A stretch of DNA of 64,000 bases from Pholiota molesta (lineage: Eukaryota; Basidiomycota; Agaricomycetes; Agaricales; Strophariaceae): assembly GCA_014925825.1 (NCBI GenBank), contig JACGCK010000061.1, positions 1-64,000 of the forward strand, written 5' to 3'. The translations under genes were made by a program, and so were the position numbers. Below the pieces are notes generated by a model. That model worked only from the letters and a program-made list of their open reading frames with translations, did no database searches and had not been told where the DNA came from. Shown here one piece after another: positions 52,219 to 63,663 of this stretch (position 1 is the stretch's first letter; each line of letters begins with the position of its first letter).

Positions 52219-54299
52219 CTTGAACAGCGGGATAAGAACGAGGAGGGTGAGACCAATTGTCCATCCCATTTTTACCATTGGCGGGAATGGCTCTGAGAAT
52301 TGCCCTTTACTCCATTTTGTAATCACCAGAAGCTCGGTAATGATTGTGGCCAGCAAGAGCCAAACATGTTGACCCATCCTCACAGCCCGTCTAGAATTAG
52401 GATCGAATAAGAGAACGAATGGATTTTAATGTAGACGCAAAATCCCACTAAACTTACCGCGGATCGTTAATGTACTGATAAAGTTCACGGACGGCCGGCA
52501 GGGCGCAGAGGAACACGAAGGCCAGACGCAAGATGATAATTGGATGATCCGGTTCCATCCAAAGTAGACTCTGCCATATAAGCAGGTGTCAATGAAGAGC
52601 GTTCGATTCAGATGCAGATAAAGTAGACTTTCATACCTTAAGGTAAAAAGGATTCAGCTCCGCCGCGAGGAAGACCGCGAGCAGCAGAACAACCGTCGAA
52701 AAGTGGAGAAAGTCTGTCGCCGTTCCCCATTTGAACGCAGTGAAATCGTGCGGTGAGAATTGGCTCAGCACTCTCTTTGCCTTTGACCGTATTCCTCGCG
52801 TCTGTCGGAATCCGCGCCATTCGTAAGGCTATGCCGCGTTGATCTTTAGTGCGAGTCGCTTCATATACGAGCTGTCACAAAGTCGTACCTTAACTTCGAA
52901 GTACTGACACACTTTCATTCCTGAGAAGCAGGATTAAGAAGACAGACTCTAAGTGGATTTTCGAAGTTTGAACATACCGAGATAGGTTCCTAACCAATTG
53001 CAAACCATAACATCCAAAATCCACTATGCGAAACAAATGAAGACGACGAGTTAGTATGGATGAATCTGATAAGTGTCGAAGCCAACGTACATGATCCCAC
53101 CAACACTAAACCAGGCAATCGTCGTCAGTCTAATGTCAGTCTCCTAAGGTACAAGGCATACCTCAGCAAAGTTCGGCAATTGGTGTTGAAGACTGTATTC
53201 CATTAGCTCGAACGCTATACTGAGGATCTACATAGGAGATAGTTTCTTTAATCCAAAAGGAATTTAGATGAATGAATTGGAGATAGATACTAACCCAGCA
53301 AAACCAGTAATCCCGGAGAATCATGGCCTTTCCAAACCAGCCAAGAGCATGAGCCAAACAAAAGATGTCGAAGGCATTCTAAATACGTTGTAGTTAGCTC
53401 TTGACGCGTCTAGAAAGTAGCGAACAATAATTTAATAGTACCCAGAGCGTCGCTGGTGTCAGAGAACAATCCTCGGCGTAACTCTTTTCAGGCAGTGGCA
53501 CTCCGAGATTAGAATCGATGTAGGTCATCATTTGACGCGCGTATTGAGGTCTTGGAAGAGCAAGAAGACAAGAGAAAGCTCGTAAAGTAGATTGACGCCT
53601 AAGATTATGCGCCAGAAGGAAGGGTGTGGTCGGATAAAAGGTCCATCCCTAAATTGAATCATCGCGAAGACTAGGAAGAAGCTATCGCTGCATATACACC
53701 GCTGGACCACATAGTCTATGAGGAAGAGAAGGAGGGAGAGTTGGATGCAACGTACATACGGCGCTTGTCCGTCCTTCTTCCAAAACATCTTGAGTCGTTG
53801 CAACATACGCAAGAACGATTAATCCGAAAGTAAGCGCCGATAGGGTAACAGGCTTGTAAAAGAACCTAGGTAAGAGTTAGTCTCTCGAAAGGCGAGACCG
53901 CCGACCTGCGCTTCCAGAGAAAATATACACAAAAAAAACTTACTCGACAGTCGTGTCGTGCTTTTCTTGAAAAGGCGTTATTCGCGTATAGGGTTCCGTA
54001 CGATCAGCCTGGTGACAGAACGGTCAGCATGATGGGTTCGTTACGAGGGACCCAAAGTCTGGACGCCACATACATCTACCCTAGTGAAAACGGCCGAGGT
54101 CAATTTACGGAATGGATTATAGTTTTTTGCGCAGTCGCAATTTGCGACCGCGTGTATTGCGATACATACATCTCACAGGCACTCCATTGAGACCTGGTAC
54201 AGGCTCTACCTCAATCTCCGCAACATTTGACAATATGACGTCTGAATCGTCCTCGCCGTGAGAGGTAGGTGACAAGTCGGTGTTTTCGTGTCTAGACAT
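52219..54299 (-). CDS. Base-exchange type phosphatidylserine synthase (PTDSS family)
   Basis: PTDSS enzymes exchange the head group of phosphatidylcholine or phosphatidylethanolamine for serine at the ER. ATG 54299 gives MSRHENTDLSPTSHGEDDSD, and an in-frame intron leads to ADRTEPYTRITPFQEKHDTT (about 54015-53945). Exons then encode FFYKPVTLSALTFGLIVLAY, RDGPFIRPHPSFWRIILGVN, MMTYIDSNLGVPLPEKSYAE (about 53535-53480), LAHALGWFGKAMILRDYWFC, ELMEYSLQHQLPNF, then the family hallmark [20 protein letters not shown] across small exons near 53100-52990, GMKVCQYFEVK, and AFKWGTATDFLHFSTVVLLL. At least seven membrane helices are visible. [10 protein letters not shown] and GMK-C-YFE are diagnostic for PTDSS1/2, not for the CDP-DAG-dependent Cho1 enzyme. 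Frame breaks occur near 53550 and perhaps 53685. The C-terminal exon after LLVLIPLFK is unresolved. Confidence 0.85.
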
Positions 54300-54306
54300 G
54301 TACGCG

Positions 54307-54741
54307 TTAGTCCGAGGACTTCTTGCAATACAGCTCTGTGAATTGGGTCTGTATTAGCACACAGGATTCGCTGAGAAGTGACAACTCTATCAGTCCACTC
54401 ACACGCTCGGCAGCAGTGAGATGTGGTTTCGAAATTCTCTCGGAGTCCTTATTGAAGCTTCGCCAGAACGCGGAGGGCGTAGAGGTCGTGGTATTAGTCT
54501 GTGTTCGTTGTTCCGGAGCCAAGCGAGCGATGTCACCGACATCAAAATCAGTACTTTGTCGATCCTCCTGTTGATTGTTGGTGTTTGGCTGCATCCTCGA
54601 CTTTGCCACCGAATCCGCCTTAGGAAAACTTTCCTCAATGATAAAACACTCTGGCACCCACGTTTCGTTCATCTGGTATGGCAGAAACGCTCTAAGTCCA
54701 ACGGCTTCAGTCTCGGAACCCTGTCTATCTGCCGCGTTCAT
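54307..54741 (-). CDS. Small hypothetical ORF ending 7 bases before the PS synthase start
   Basis: An open frame of 144 codons starts ATG 54741 (MNAADRQGSETEAVGLRAFL) and ends at 54307. A GTGAGT donor after HLTAAER and an AG before TQFTELYCKKSSD would also allow a 52-57 base in-frame intron, giving about 127 residues. The protein is polar, without signal peptide or membrane helix, and not recognised. It reads in the same direction as the downstream PS synthase and its stop lies 7 bases before that ATG. It could be a separate tightly packed gene, an upstream ORF on the same transcript, or exon sequence of a longer PS synthase message. Confidence 0.45.
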   Translation of the reverse strand: MNAADRQGSETEAVGLRAFLPYQMNETWVPECFIIEESFPKADSVAKSRMQPNTNNQQEDRQSTDFDVGDIARLAPEQRTQTNTTTSTPSAFWRSFNKDSERISKPHLTAAERVSGLIELSLLSESCVLIQTQFTELYCKKSSD

Positions 54742-57700
54742 GGATTACGACCTCCATTACGCTCTCTATCCAATAATTAGGAGGACCTATTATTGCGTCA
54801 TCAAAACATGTTATTCATCTGTCAACACACCGCTGCATGGTGACTGAGTCCCGTCGGGCAGCTGGCACTCGCATTGTCGCCGACTTGACTTGCTTCTTGT
54901 GCCTATCGTCTACCGCACGCGAGGATCCTAACCTCATATATGTGAGCAATAATCCTCACGGTTGGCAGGGGAGTCAAAACGGACTCGAATATAGCCCTCT
55001 CCCATGGATGACGCTCGAGAGACTGCTTACGGCCTACTATCATAGATTTCGAAAACACTCGGTCTAATTGGAATTTGTTCTTCATCTGACCTCTCCATGT
55101 ATCTGCACTCGGGCTATTTTTCTCCTCCTTTTCCCCGGTATCCAACCGGTCGCAAAGGGGCGCTTACCAGACGAAATGTATTGCGACTTATACATCTATC
55201 TCAGCACTTCACTACGTACTGCTGCGCGCTACGATATCTCAGATTAGTCCGATGATGAACAAGCCTATATGGCGAAATGTTTCTCAGCGAGAAACAAAGG
55301 CATATTCACCAGTTTGGCAAAATTCAGATATGACGGCATCAAGATGGAAACCTCCGAGGTCGTCTCTTGATAACCGTCTAATCTAGGCGGCCAAGCTAAT
55401 GGCCATGCTTGTCGCTCATTTTCATCCTTCTGAACTGCAAAAAGCCTGCTCGGTTCTCTGACTTTCTTCGGGGTCGATAACAATGGTCTAGGACAATGAT
55501 CCAGCTTCACTTCTGAAACAGAACCGAGATCTCAATTAGCACCCCATTCTGTCTTCGTTAGGCGATTATGCCTCCGCGTGTGTTTCCTTGTCATCTAGTA
55601 GCAACTCGCGACTACCCGGACACAATCTGGGTCTGAAAGTCGGCCTATTTAGTTCGTGAGCAATTGTAGACGCTCGCGCCCGTGGATATACTTAGTACTC
55701 TATTTTCCAGCATCCTCGGGGAGAAAGCACCGTTATCCATGGCGAAAATGCAGTCAGCGTCTATTACTTTTTGAAGAACTAATTTTAATTTTCTCGAAGA
55801 TGAAAGTAAATTATCGTCGTCGATGAGTCAAATGTGGTGCTGTAATCATCAAAAGCCATATGAGCCTTCCCTGCTTTCCTACCGAAAAAAGTGAATTACC
55901 TTTTCTGACAGTTACGCATGTGTTGTTGACAGCTAATATGTACCTTTAAGTAGTTCTCAGAGGATGATCGGGAGGAACAGTTCGCCCTTCTTCATTGCTC
56001 TATTCAGGCAAAACTCAGCCTCGGTTCCCACCACCTAGACATGCTTTGATGGCGGGTGACTGATTCGATACAACGGCCTCAACGGCCTCAACCGTCGTCA
56101 CAAGGACTGATCAGGGGTTCAAGTTAGCCTTGAGCCAGTGGGATCAGCCAAGGTCGTCCAAGTTGATTAGATCCTGATCATATCACATTTAGCAGGCGAG
56201 TACCCATTGATCACCTTCGCCTTCCAGACTCATTGATTGTGGCACAGTTAGCGCTTGGTTGGACTGTTGCGTCGATACAAGTTAGGAATTCTGCGACAAA
56301 GCGTGAGTGAGCACGAAAAGATCGTATCTTTGGAAGTAATTATATATGGGTGCTGTTTATCTTATTCTTTTTATTGAATAACTTGTAACTCCAATCAATG
56401 TTGGCCATCGCATTATACCTGGCCTCGATCACCTTGCTGAAAATCTATCCGCCAGGGTATTATCTCACATCGGGGATTGCAGGAGCCTATGTACGAGTAG
56501 AGGCGCTTGGCTTTGGATAACTGAGAAGGGCTAAGAATCGAGATAGGCTTGCCGATGCGCCCGACGAACTGGAAGGTTTGGGTTGGGAATTGTGCACCGA
56601 ATATAGTCCTTTTTCCCGTCTTCCGCGGATGATTGCGCAATTCTAGACTCAGAATCGGCACGTTCATTGAAAATGATAACTTCATCTCCAATGCGCCTTC
56701 GTTACATTATTGTTACATTACTTATCATTGAGACCTAAGTAAAGACCACGCATAGCTGGAGTATTTGCCTTACGTCTGACGCCACATATCCGGATTCCTA
56801 CTTGGGATTCATCAGGGTTGGGGCAATGACGCGCTTCGGTCATTACTGGATGTTCGCTCATAAGGAAATCCTCCTCTAATCTAATCCTGCAGGGTTCACT
56901 GAATTATCGAGTCATCCATTCCTCTCTTTGGAATCTGATCTTCCTCGTATGCAGCTTCTGCCCACATACTCGTAAAATCAGAAAACGAGCCCGGCCTATC
57001 TATTTGTTGATAAAGATGCATAGCCGAATGTCTCTCAAGACATCTTTGACAAATCGGGACTTGCCAGTAGGATATTTACTATGCCACAACCGAGAAACCT
57101 CTCCCACTCTTTAATCCAGGGGCAGGAAACGAAAATGATGGCCATCTAGACACTGACCATTAGATATGTTTTATTATGGTGACAGCATGAGCTTTTATTG
57201 ACTCCATTATTAGATTGATTGTCGACATAGCCATCTACCCATCTGGACCACTCGTCCTGATGTAAGTCTCTGAGACTCGGAAATGCACTAGAAAGCTATC
57301 CACTGAAAAATAGGAAGGGTTTCTTCCTGAATCTTGATGGCAGTTGGGTACTCAAAAAAGGACGAATAGTGCTGCAGAAAATCCTAATGAACAACTTGGA
57401 TGCCTCAATTTCCACGGTCGATGCCGACCTTGGGGTAAGTACTATATACCTCGGGCTGTTTTTGTCATTCAGATTAATTCGCGAGACATGGAAAGGCGTC
57501 AGCAGGCATCAGCAAGGGTTCAGAGATTCGGACGACCCTGAATGAGTGTACGGACTTATTGGACGCACACGGAGGCATTTCCGAAAGGATGGCCTTGGAT
57601 GGCGTTCAAGTTAGTTTCCGGGCGGAAAAGCTTGAACACCAAAATATAACGCAATCCTCCCACATGTCTGAATCTGATCCTCAGGGCGAGTATTATACCC

Positions 57701-57918
57701 AATTCTGGAGGGTATACGGTAGATGATTGACAGTGTTTGTTATCGTGACACGTTGTCCAGACTGCACTCTATAGGGGGCTCCCAATCGGGAGATCCAAAA
57801 TCTAGCAAACCGCGAAGATCTGGCTTGGATCTCATCCCAAGTTACTTATAATGACCCCGGATGCACTTAAGGGCAACGCCATCCTCGACTCGAGCTTGTT
57901 CCTTTTTCGCTCTCTACC
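54742..57918. other. Gene-poor 3.2 kb, no supported gene
   Basis: Scattered short reading frames occur; the longest coherent ones are on the minus strand at 55510-55265 (81 codons) and 56691-56413 (92 codons). Neither has a recognisable domain or splice partner. The sequence just before 57918 is the promoter of the Zn2Cys6 gene, with a CT-rich stretch before the ATG. No tRNA, repeat or transposon signature was found. Confidence 0.35.
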
Positions 57919-59617
57919 ATGATGTCCCCAGTCTCCCCAGACTCCTTCCAACCACTCCAGCTCAAGGGCGAAATCATGGACCTTGAGTTCACCATCGACA
58001 CCGACCACAGGTTAGCCTCATTCATACGCCCAACCCATCGCGTTGTGTTTACTAGCCGACTAATTAACCGTGTTGGTCCCCTCTACGCCCGTTAATCACC
58101 CAAAAATAGGAAACGCAGGAGGAATCGCACTACTCAGAGTTGTCTCAACTGCCATACATCGAAACGAAAGGTGCGCGCCCTCGATGCCTCCAACATTGAC
58201 ATTTGTTCATATTTTCGCGCCCACAGTGTGATCGCAAGCGGCCTTGCCAGCGCTGTATCCAACTTGGTTTGGTAATTACATACCTCCGTCGTCGCGTCCC
58301 TGCAATTTATTCACGCAGTTCATCATCAGACTGGGCTTTGTGTGTATGAAATCGACGACCCAGCGCTGAGGTTGGCCATATTTTTGTCCAGTAAATGATA
58401 CTCGGACACAATACTGAACGTTATTTTCTTTTTCTTTTTCGTATTTCCAGAGATGATCCCTCAGTTGACGAGAGTACGCGTCTACGGAACAGAATCGCCG
58501 AGCTCGAATCCCTGGTTCGCGAACTGAGAGGTGCGCCCTTCTTTGTGAACCTAATCAGAATTCTCTCTCCCTTTCTTACGCATCGTGTTTTTCCAGGTAA
58601 ACCGCACCCCCGCTGGGCAGACACGAGCTTCCGAGACGGAGATCCGAACGAGAAGTGGCATTCACGCGCAACGAAATGCGTGCCGCTGCAGAAGCGGAAT
58701 GGCAGCACAAATGGCAGCGGGCAGCCGGGACAGCCGCCCACCGACGAGCTTCTTCGCAACGGCCGCGCGGTGCACTCGCTGCTGAGCCCAATAAAGACGG
58801 AGCCGGTCACGGAAGCGAATGCGCATCTGTATCGCTTCTCTGCATCGCCGGCGCCCTCGATGCGATATCACACCTTCCAGGCGGACGTCCGCAGCGATTC
58901 GTCGTCGTCGTTCGAGAATGATCAACGGCCTGCGGGTTACAACCCCGTGAATGGCAGCGCCGGCGGCGGGATGCCTTACCCGACATCTGCCAACGGGAAC
59001 GGGTACAGCAATGGAAATGGAGGTCCGAACGGAAGTGCTCCCTCAAGCTATTCAGACGGTGGCGGCGGCGGAAACTATCCACTGTCCGGCAGCGACGATG
59101 GCAATACCTATAATGAACACTATAGCGCCAACGGATCGTCACCACCGATGAACTACAACTGTCCCTGCCGCACGACGCAAGCACTAGGCGTCGCGTACAT
59201 GAACCTATCCCAAACCCTCCAAAATTCCCTGAATACGCTGCGACATTTCCAACATCATCCGTCAAATACCCACTGCGCCGTATTCAGGAAGGTCGTCGAG
59301 CTTAATAACACATTACAGTACGCCTATTTCTCTTGTTCGCGCGCCGCCCCTCGGTGACACAGCGCTAATTTTCTACTTTCTTCAGCAGCGGCACTGACAG
59401 TCCGGGTCTCGTCGCGCCAACATATGACAGTGGCCCCCCGTCTGACAACGAGATCATGACGCCTCTCTCCGCGTCTAGTGGGCATGCCTCCTTCCACACC
59501 GGCTCTCCAGGCGTCTCGCCACAGGAATGGAATCATATGGCCGCTGCTGGGTTCAACCCATATTTCCCAGCGCCTGAGCACCACGGGGTCTACAACGTGA
59601 ACCATGTCATGTCATGA
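57919..59617 (+). CDS. Zn2Cys6 (Gal4-type) transcription factor
   Basis: Gal4-type factors bind DNA through a binuclear zinc cluster. ATG 57919 opens MMSPVSPDSFQPLQLKGEIM. The second exon onward gives a basic arm KRRRNRTTQ, then the zinc cluster CLNCHTSKRK and CDRKRPCQRCIQLGLTGLC, spacing C-X2-C-X6-C-X5-C-X2-C-X8-C, spread over short exons from about 58110 to 58340. A helix, STRLRNRIAELESLVRELRG (about 58470-58530), is a probable dimerisation coiled coil. A long disordered Gly/Asn/Ser-rich region holds LLSPIKTEPV near 58780. A conserved-looking Cys-containing block (NCPCRTTQALGVAYMNLSQT, about 59155) precedes the last exon, which ends EHHGVYNVNHVMS with stop at 59615-59617. No fungal-specific middle homology domain is seen. 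The frame is intact. The target is unknown. Confidence 0.88.
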
Positions 59618-59930
59618 GATGGGTAGTGTGCTTCTCAGTCCTTTGTTCTCTTCTTTGTCGTTTTTTAAGCTTTGCACCTTTAATTTAATGTATATGGACC
59701 CTTGCTGCTGGATCTTCGCCCTTCTCTCCCATGCCCCCTACCCCCCACCCACATATCTACCTGATCTTGTTTATTTACCCAGCTCTTTCTGTTTGCTTTT
59801 GAAACCCGTGCTGTGCAACAAAAAAAAAAGGCTCTTCTGCGTATCTTGTATACCCATCGGCTATGCCCCACATATTTTACATCAACTACGATTATGAAAC
59901 AGTAGCGTACTGTACACATAGCTAATCAGT

Positions 59931-61140
59931 TTAAACAACTGCTTCCGTGTTGGACTTGATGTCCAACTTGAACCGAAATACACGTTCAGTGGGCGGGTCC
60001 GCCTTGACTGGTGTCCCGTCTGCCGCTAATTCCCAGATATCCCGTTCGATGAATAATACATCCCCATTCTTCCGCACGAGCAGCACGGTGGACAAACGCG
60101 TGCCATAGTAGGTCGGGGTCACGTTGGGCGAGCCCTCCACCACAATAGGAACAGGGATGACCTGCACTGTATTTTTGAGGTCGCTGCGATGCACGATCGC
60201 TTCCGTGGGATGCCATCTTCTCGGAGAAATCTCAGTATGTCAGAAAGTTCACAGTGATTCATCTCTGGTGGGGAGATTTATAATAAGAAGGACAAAGAAG
60301 AGATACCCACGCAAGGAGGTTGAAGAGATGCTCTGCGAGCTCGGCCTCTGTTGCTTCTGGCGGCAGAGCGTGCACGGCAGCATCAAAGGCGGCCGTGGCG
60401 TGTTGTACTTTAGGCCAGAGGTTGGCGCCAGCGCCGTCAATACCGTTGGAGATGCCGCCGCAAGCGCGTTCGCTCGGTGAGAGTGGGCGAGACGTGAGAG
60501 TTCCGCCTCCCCCGTGGTTCGTCACGAATAGGGAGTTGTATTCTATTAAACCTTCAGAGTTCACGGTGGGTGCCAAAAGGAGCAGGTTGAAGCCTGCAAA
60601 TTTTGCATCCTTCGGTATGATCTTTCCTACTTCGTCCTCTAATGGATGAGAGGAGTCGGACAGCAGGAAGGATGAAACTAGATAACCCCTCGATGTGTTG
60701 TATTTCTGGTGTGACTCTGTTATATTGGTTCTAAATCCATGGTGAACAGTTTAAGTTATGCCCATCTTTCGAATGAATGGAAAAAAGATAAGGATGGAAC
60801 TCACAGCAAGGCGACTCTACCGGTCCGATTGATTCCAAACCAGGATCCTCCAGCTTGCAAATCGCGCCCGGATAGGATTTGGCCAGAGTTATCTGGGGGA
60901 GCCTCATTCCCAAAAGAATGAAAGTGCGCATTTTGCGTTGGTCTAGCCAGAAACTCGTCGCGATTTGTACATAGTACACTATATGTTTGCGATGCATGTA
61001 ATTAGCGATCATTTCGAATAAGATAAAAAGCGCCGCAGCGTGGCGTCTTCCAAAAGAGGATCGGGGGACTATAATATTAGTGAAATGAAAACTCACAGTG
61101 CATATCCGGGGTGCTCGAAACTAAAAACTCCAATACACAT
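59931..61140 (-). CDS. TANGO2/NRDE-family protein
   Basis: TANGO2 proteins carry an N-terminal nucleophile-type NRDE domain and are linked to Golgi organisation, lipid and heme handling. ATG 61140 gives MCIGVFSFEHPGYAL with the family's N-terminal Cys at position 2. After an intron LCTNRDEFLARPTQNAHFHS (about 60970-60910) holds the NRDE signature, followed by SGQILSGRDLQAGGSWFGIN. SRGYLVSSFLLSDSSHPLED, NSLFVTNHGGGGTLTSRPLS and GGISNGIDGAGANLWPKVQH follow (about 60690-60400). The C-terminal exon has TYYGTRLSTVLLVRKNGDVL, FIERDIWEL and VFRFKLDI, ending at 59931. The motifs are complete and in frame, so the gene looks functional. It converges with the Zn2Cys6 gene and diverges from ARP6. Confidence 0.9.
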
Positions 61141-61566
61141 ATCTGCAAGTGGAATAACAAATCAAGAAAAGTTTGCACGCCACTAGTAAAGAGCGGGAAT
61201 CCGAGATTGCGAGAGTTTCCGAGGGCAGGGTCAGAGCGGTGAGCGAGCTAAACGCAAAATCCGTGGCTTTAGTTTGATTAAAGTGAGAAAGGTCCATAAG
61301 TGAGTAAGGCTGGCCATACAGATGGCACCGCAGGGCTTGTTAGTGTCGTTTGGGAAGGCCAAGTCGGGGTCGGAGGGTGTCGATGGGCCCGCTTTCGCGA
61401 AGGGGTAGCACACAGTTAGGGACGGAGAAGCGCAGGAAGAGAAGGACGAAGATTAGCTGATCCCAGCGCGTTCTCGCAGACGAAACGTGTAACACCCGGT
61501 CTCAGATTGGATCCACACCTTTCCCACACCCATGACCGCCAGGCACCGTTCTCTCCAGCCACCATC
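61141..61566. promoter_or_regulatory. Bidirectional spacer between TANGO2-like and ARP6 genes
   Basis: Only 426 bases separate the two outward-facing start codons, so both promoters must lie here. No coding signal of its own is seen. The ARP6-proximal 50 bases are C/T-rich (CTCTCCAGCCACCATC before the ATG). No further motif was assigned. Confidence 0.4.
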
Positions 61567-63663
61567 ATGCCTGCCATCGTGCTCGACAACGGTGCGTCCA
61601 CCATCAAGGCGGGCATCGTCGGCTACGACACAGAACCGAGGTATGCTAGTCCCCGCCCCTCCGCACGCGTTCTCACCGGTGTCTAGAGTCATTTCGAACG
61701 CGATCGTGCGCTCAAAGGGAGACAAAGCAACGTATTTTGGGCACGAGATAACACAGTGCAGGGACTATTCTTCGCTGCACTACCGTTTGCCATTTGAGAA
61801 GGTCTGTTCAGAAATCCATTTCCCGCATCTTCGACTTATTCGTCCAGGACCATTAGGGATATCTGGTCGATTGGGACGCGCAGAAGGCGATATGGGACGG
61901 TATCTTTTCGGACCAAGTCCTTGGGGTAAATCCTTCGCGTCTATCGCGTCTTTTCCACTGCTCAAGACTGCGGAACAGGTCGATACAACGCAGTCCTCTC
62001 TGCTCATCACCGAACCATACTTTAATCTCCCTAATATACAAGATACCTATGATCAACTCATATTCGAAGAATACGAATTCAGCTCTTACTATCGATGTAC
62101 CCGTAAGTGATCATCAGGTGCTGATACAACCTATCTCTTCTTCCCATTCATTACTGATTCCGTCCATCTAGCTGCATCGCTGATCCCATATGGACAGCTA
62201 TTTTCTCAGCCAGGCCTTCCCCCTGCGCAGTGTACAATTGTGATTGATTCAGGATTTAGCTTCACTCACGTTGTTCCGATGATCGACGGTCAAATAGTCT
62301 GGAACGCAGTCAAGAGGTACTTCCAAAACACACTCGTGCCTAATTTCATATCTGATTGGCAACAAAAGGCTAGACGTTGGTGGGAAGCTATTAACAAACC
62401 AACTCAAGGAGTTGATTTCCTTTCGTCAATGGAATATGATGGACGAGACATACATTATGAACCATGTCAAGGAATCTTGCTGCTTTGTATCGACCAATTT
62501 CAAACAAGATATCGAGACATGTCGGTAAGCAGATTTACCCGTGCAGCCTGCATTTTGGTTCTGTCTTGCAGAATTTAATGTGCCCAGGTAGAGTAGATCC
62601 GAAGCATAATCCTATCGTTCAGGAATACGTGCTCCCCGACTTGTCGACGAATCGGAAGGGATGCATACGCTCCCCGGACGATATTATCACCGAAACCGAT
62701 CAGATTCTGGTCATGAATAATGAACGGTTTACAGTACCGGAACTTTTATTTCGTCCTGATGATATCGGTAGGTGCACCATATTTCCTCTCGCGCACTCGT
62801 TCGGGTTTTCTCAATGAAGTCCTTCAAGTTGATGCTGATGTATTCTCTGATCCACAGGGCTAGATCAAGCTGGCCTAGCTTCTACGATTGCCTACTCAAT
62901 ATCACTTCTTCCCCGTCAATATCAGGGGATGTTTTGGTCCAACATTGGTTTAATAGGAGGCTGCACTATGTTTAGCGGCTTTCGGGAACGATTGTAAGCT
63001 TTCTGCTGATAAGTGCAGGTCATCTGCTCTCAGACTGAGTTTCAATTATCTCAGGTTATCAGAATTGCAGTCTTTAGCACCCGTCGACTGTGAGGTCGGC
63101 ATATACGAATGCGACGAGTGAGTATCGTCCCCCATTTGCTCATTTTTTCTTTCTATTTGATGCTAAATGAAACATTGACCTTGTTGTCTTTTTCCCCACC
63201 CCTTGTCCCACTATTCAGCCCCATCACAGAAGCCTACAAATCGGCGTATGCATTCGCGAGCCAAGGGGACTTCGCCCGCCATGCTGTTACCAGAGCAGAG
63301 TATGCAGAAAGTGGAAGTAGCGCTTCCCGCAGGAAATTCCGGGATTGGAAACCTCAAGAAGCTGAGAAAGAGAAGCCGCCGAAAGAAGTCGTCTCGTCGA
63401 AGGCCAAGGGGAAACAACCACAGCAGCAGCAGCAACGCGAACCGGACGATCGTCCCCAGGCGCCCAGCAAGCTATCGAGAACGCGAAGCACTAGGGTGCT
63501 GCGGGAGCTGCGTCAGCTAGCACCCGCAAGCGCTGATTGCAACCTAATAATTGTAGGATATGAGGCATGCGATGATGCAGGCACTGAAGAGAAGGTGATA
63601 GGCCACATGTCCATGGAAGACCACGATGCTACCATGACGATCTATATTCTTCCATGGCATTGA
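61567..63663 (+). CDS. ARP6: Actin-related protein 6, SWR1-type chromatin remodeller subunit
   Basis: Arp6 is a nuclear actin-related protein of the SWR1 complex, which deposits histone H2A.Z. ATG 61567 gives [20 protein letters not shown], the actin-fold phosphate-loop region. Exons continue [40 protein letters not shown] (about 61860-61920), [59 protein letters not shown] (second phosphate loop, about 62240-62295), the diagnostic Arp6 stretch [20 protein letters not shown] (about 62425-62485), [21 protein letters not shown] and [20 protein letters not shown]. The usual family ending SRRKFRDW lies near 63335-63355, but the frame stays open for about 100 more residues, rich in Lys, Glu and Gln, to the stop at 63661-63663. 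All splice joins checked keep frame. Confidence 0.9.
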
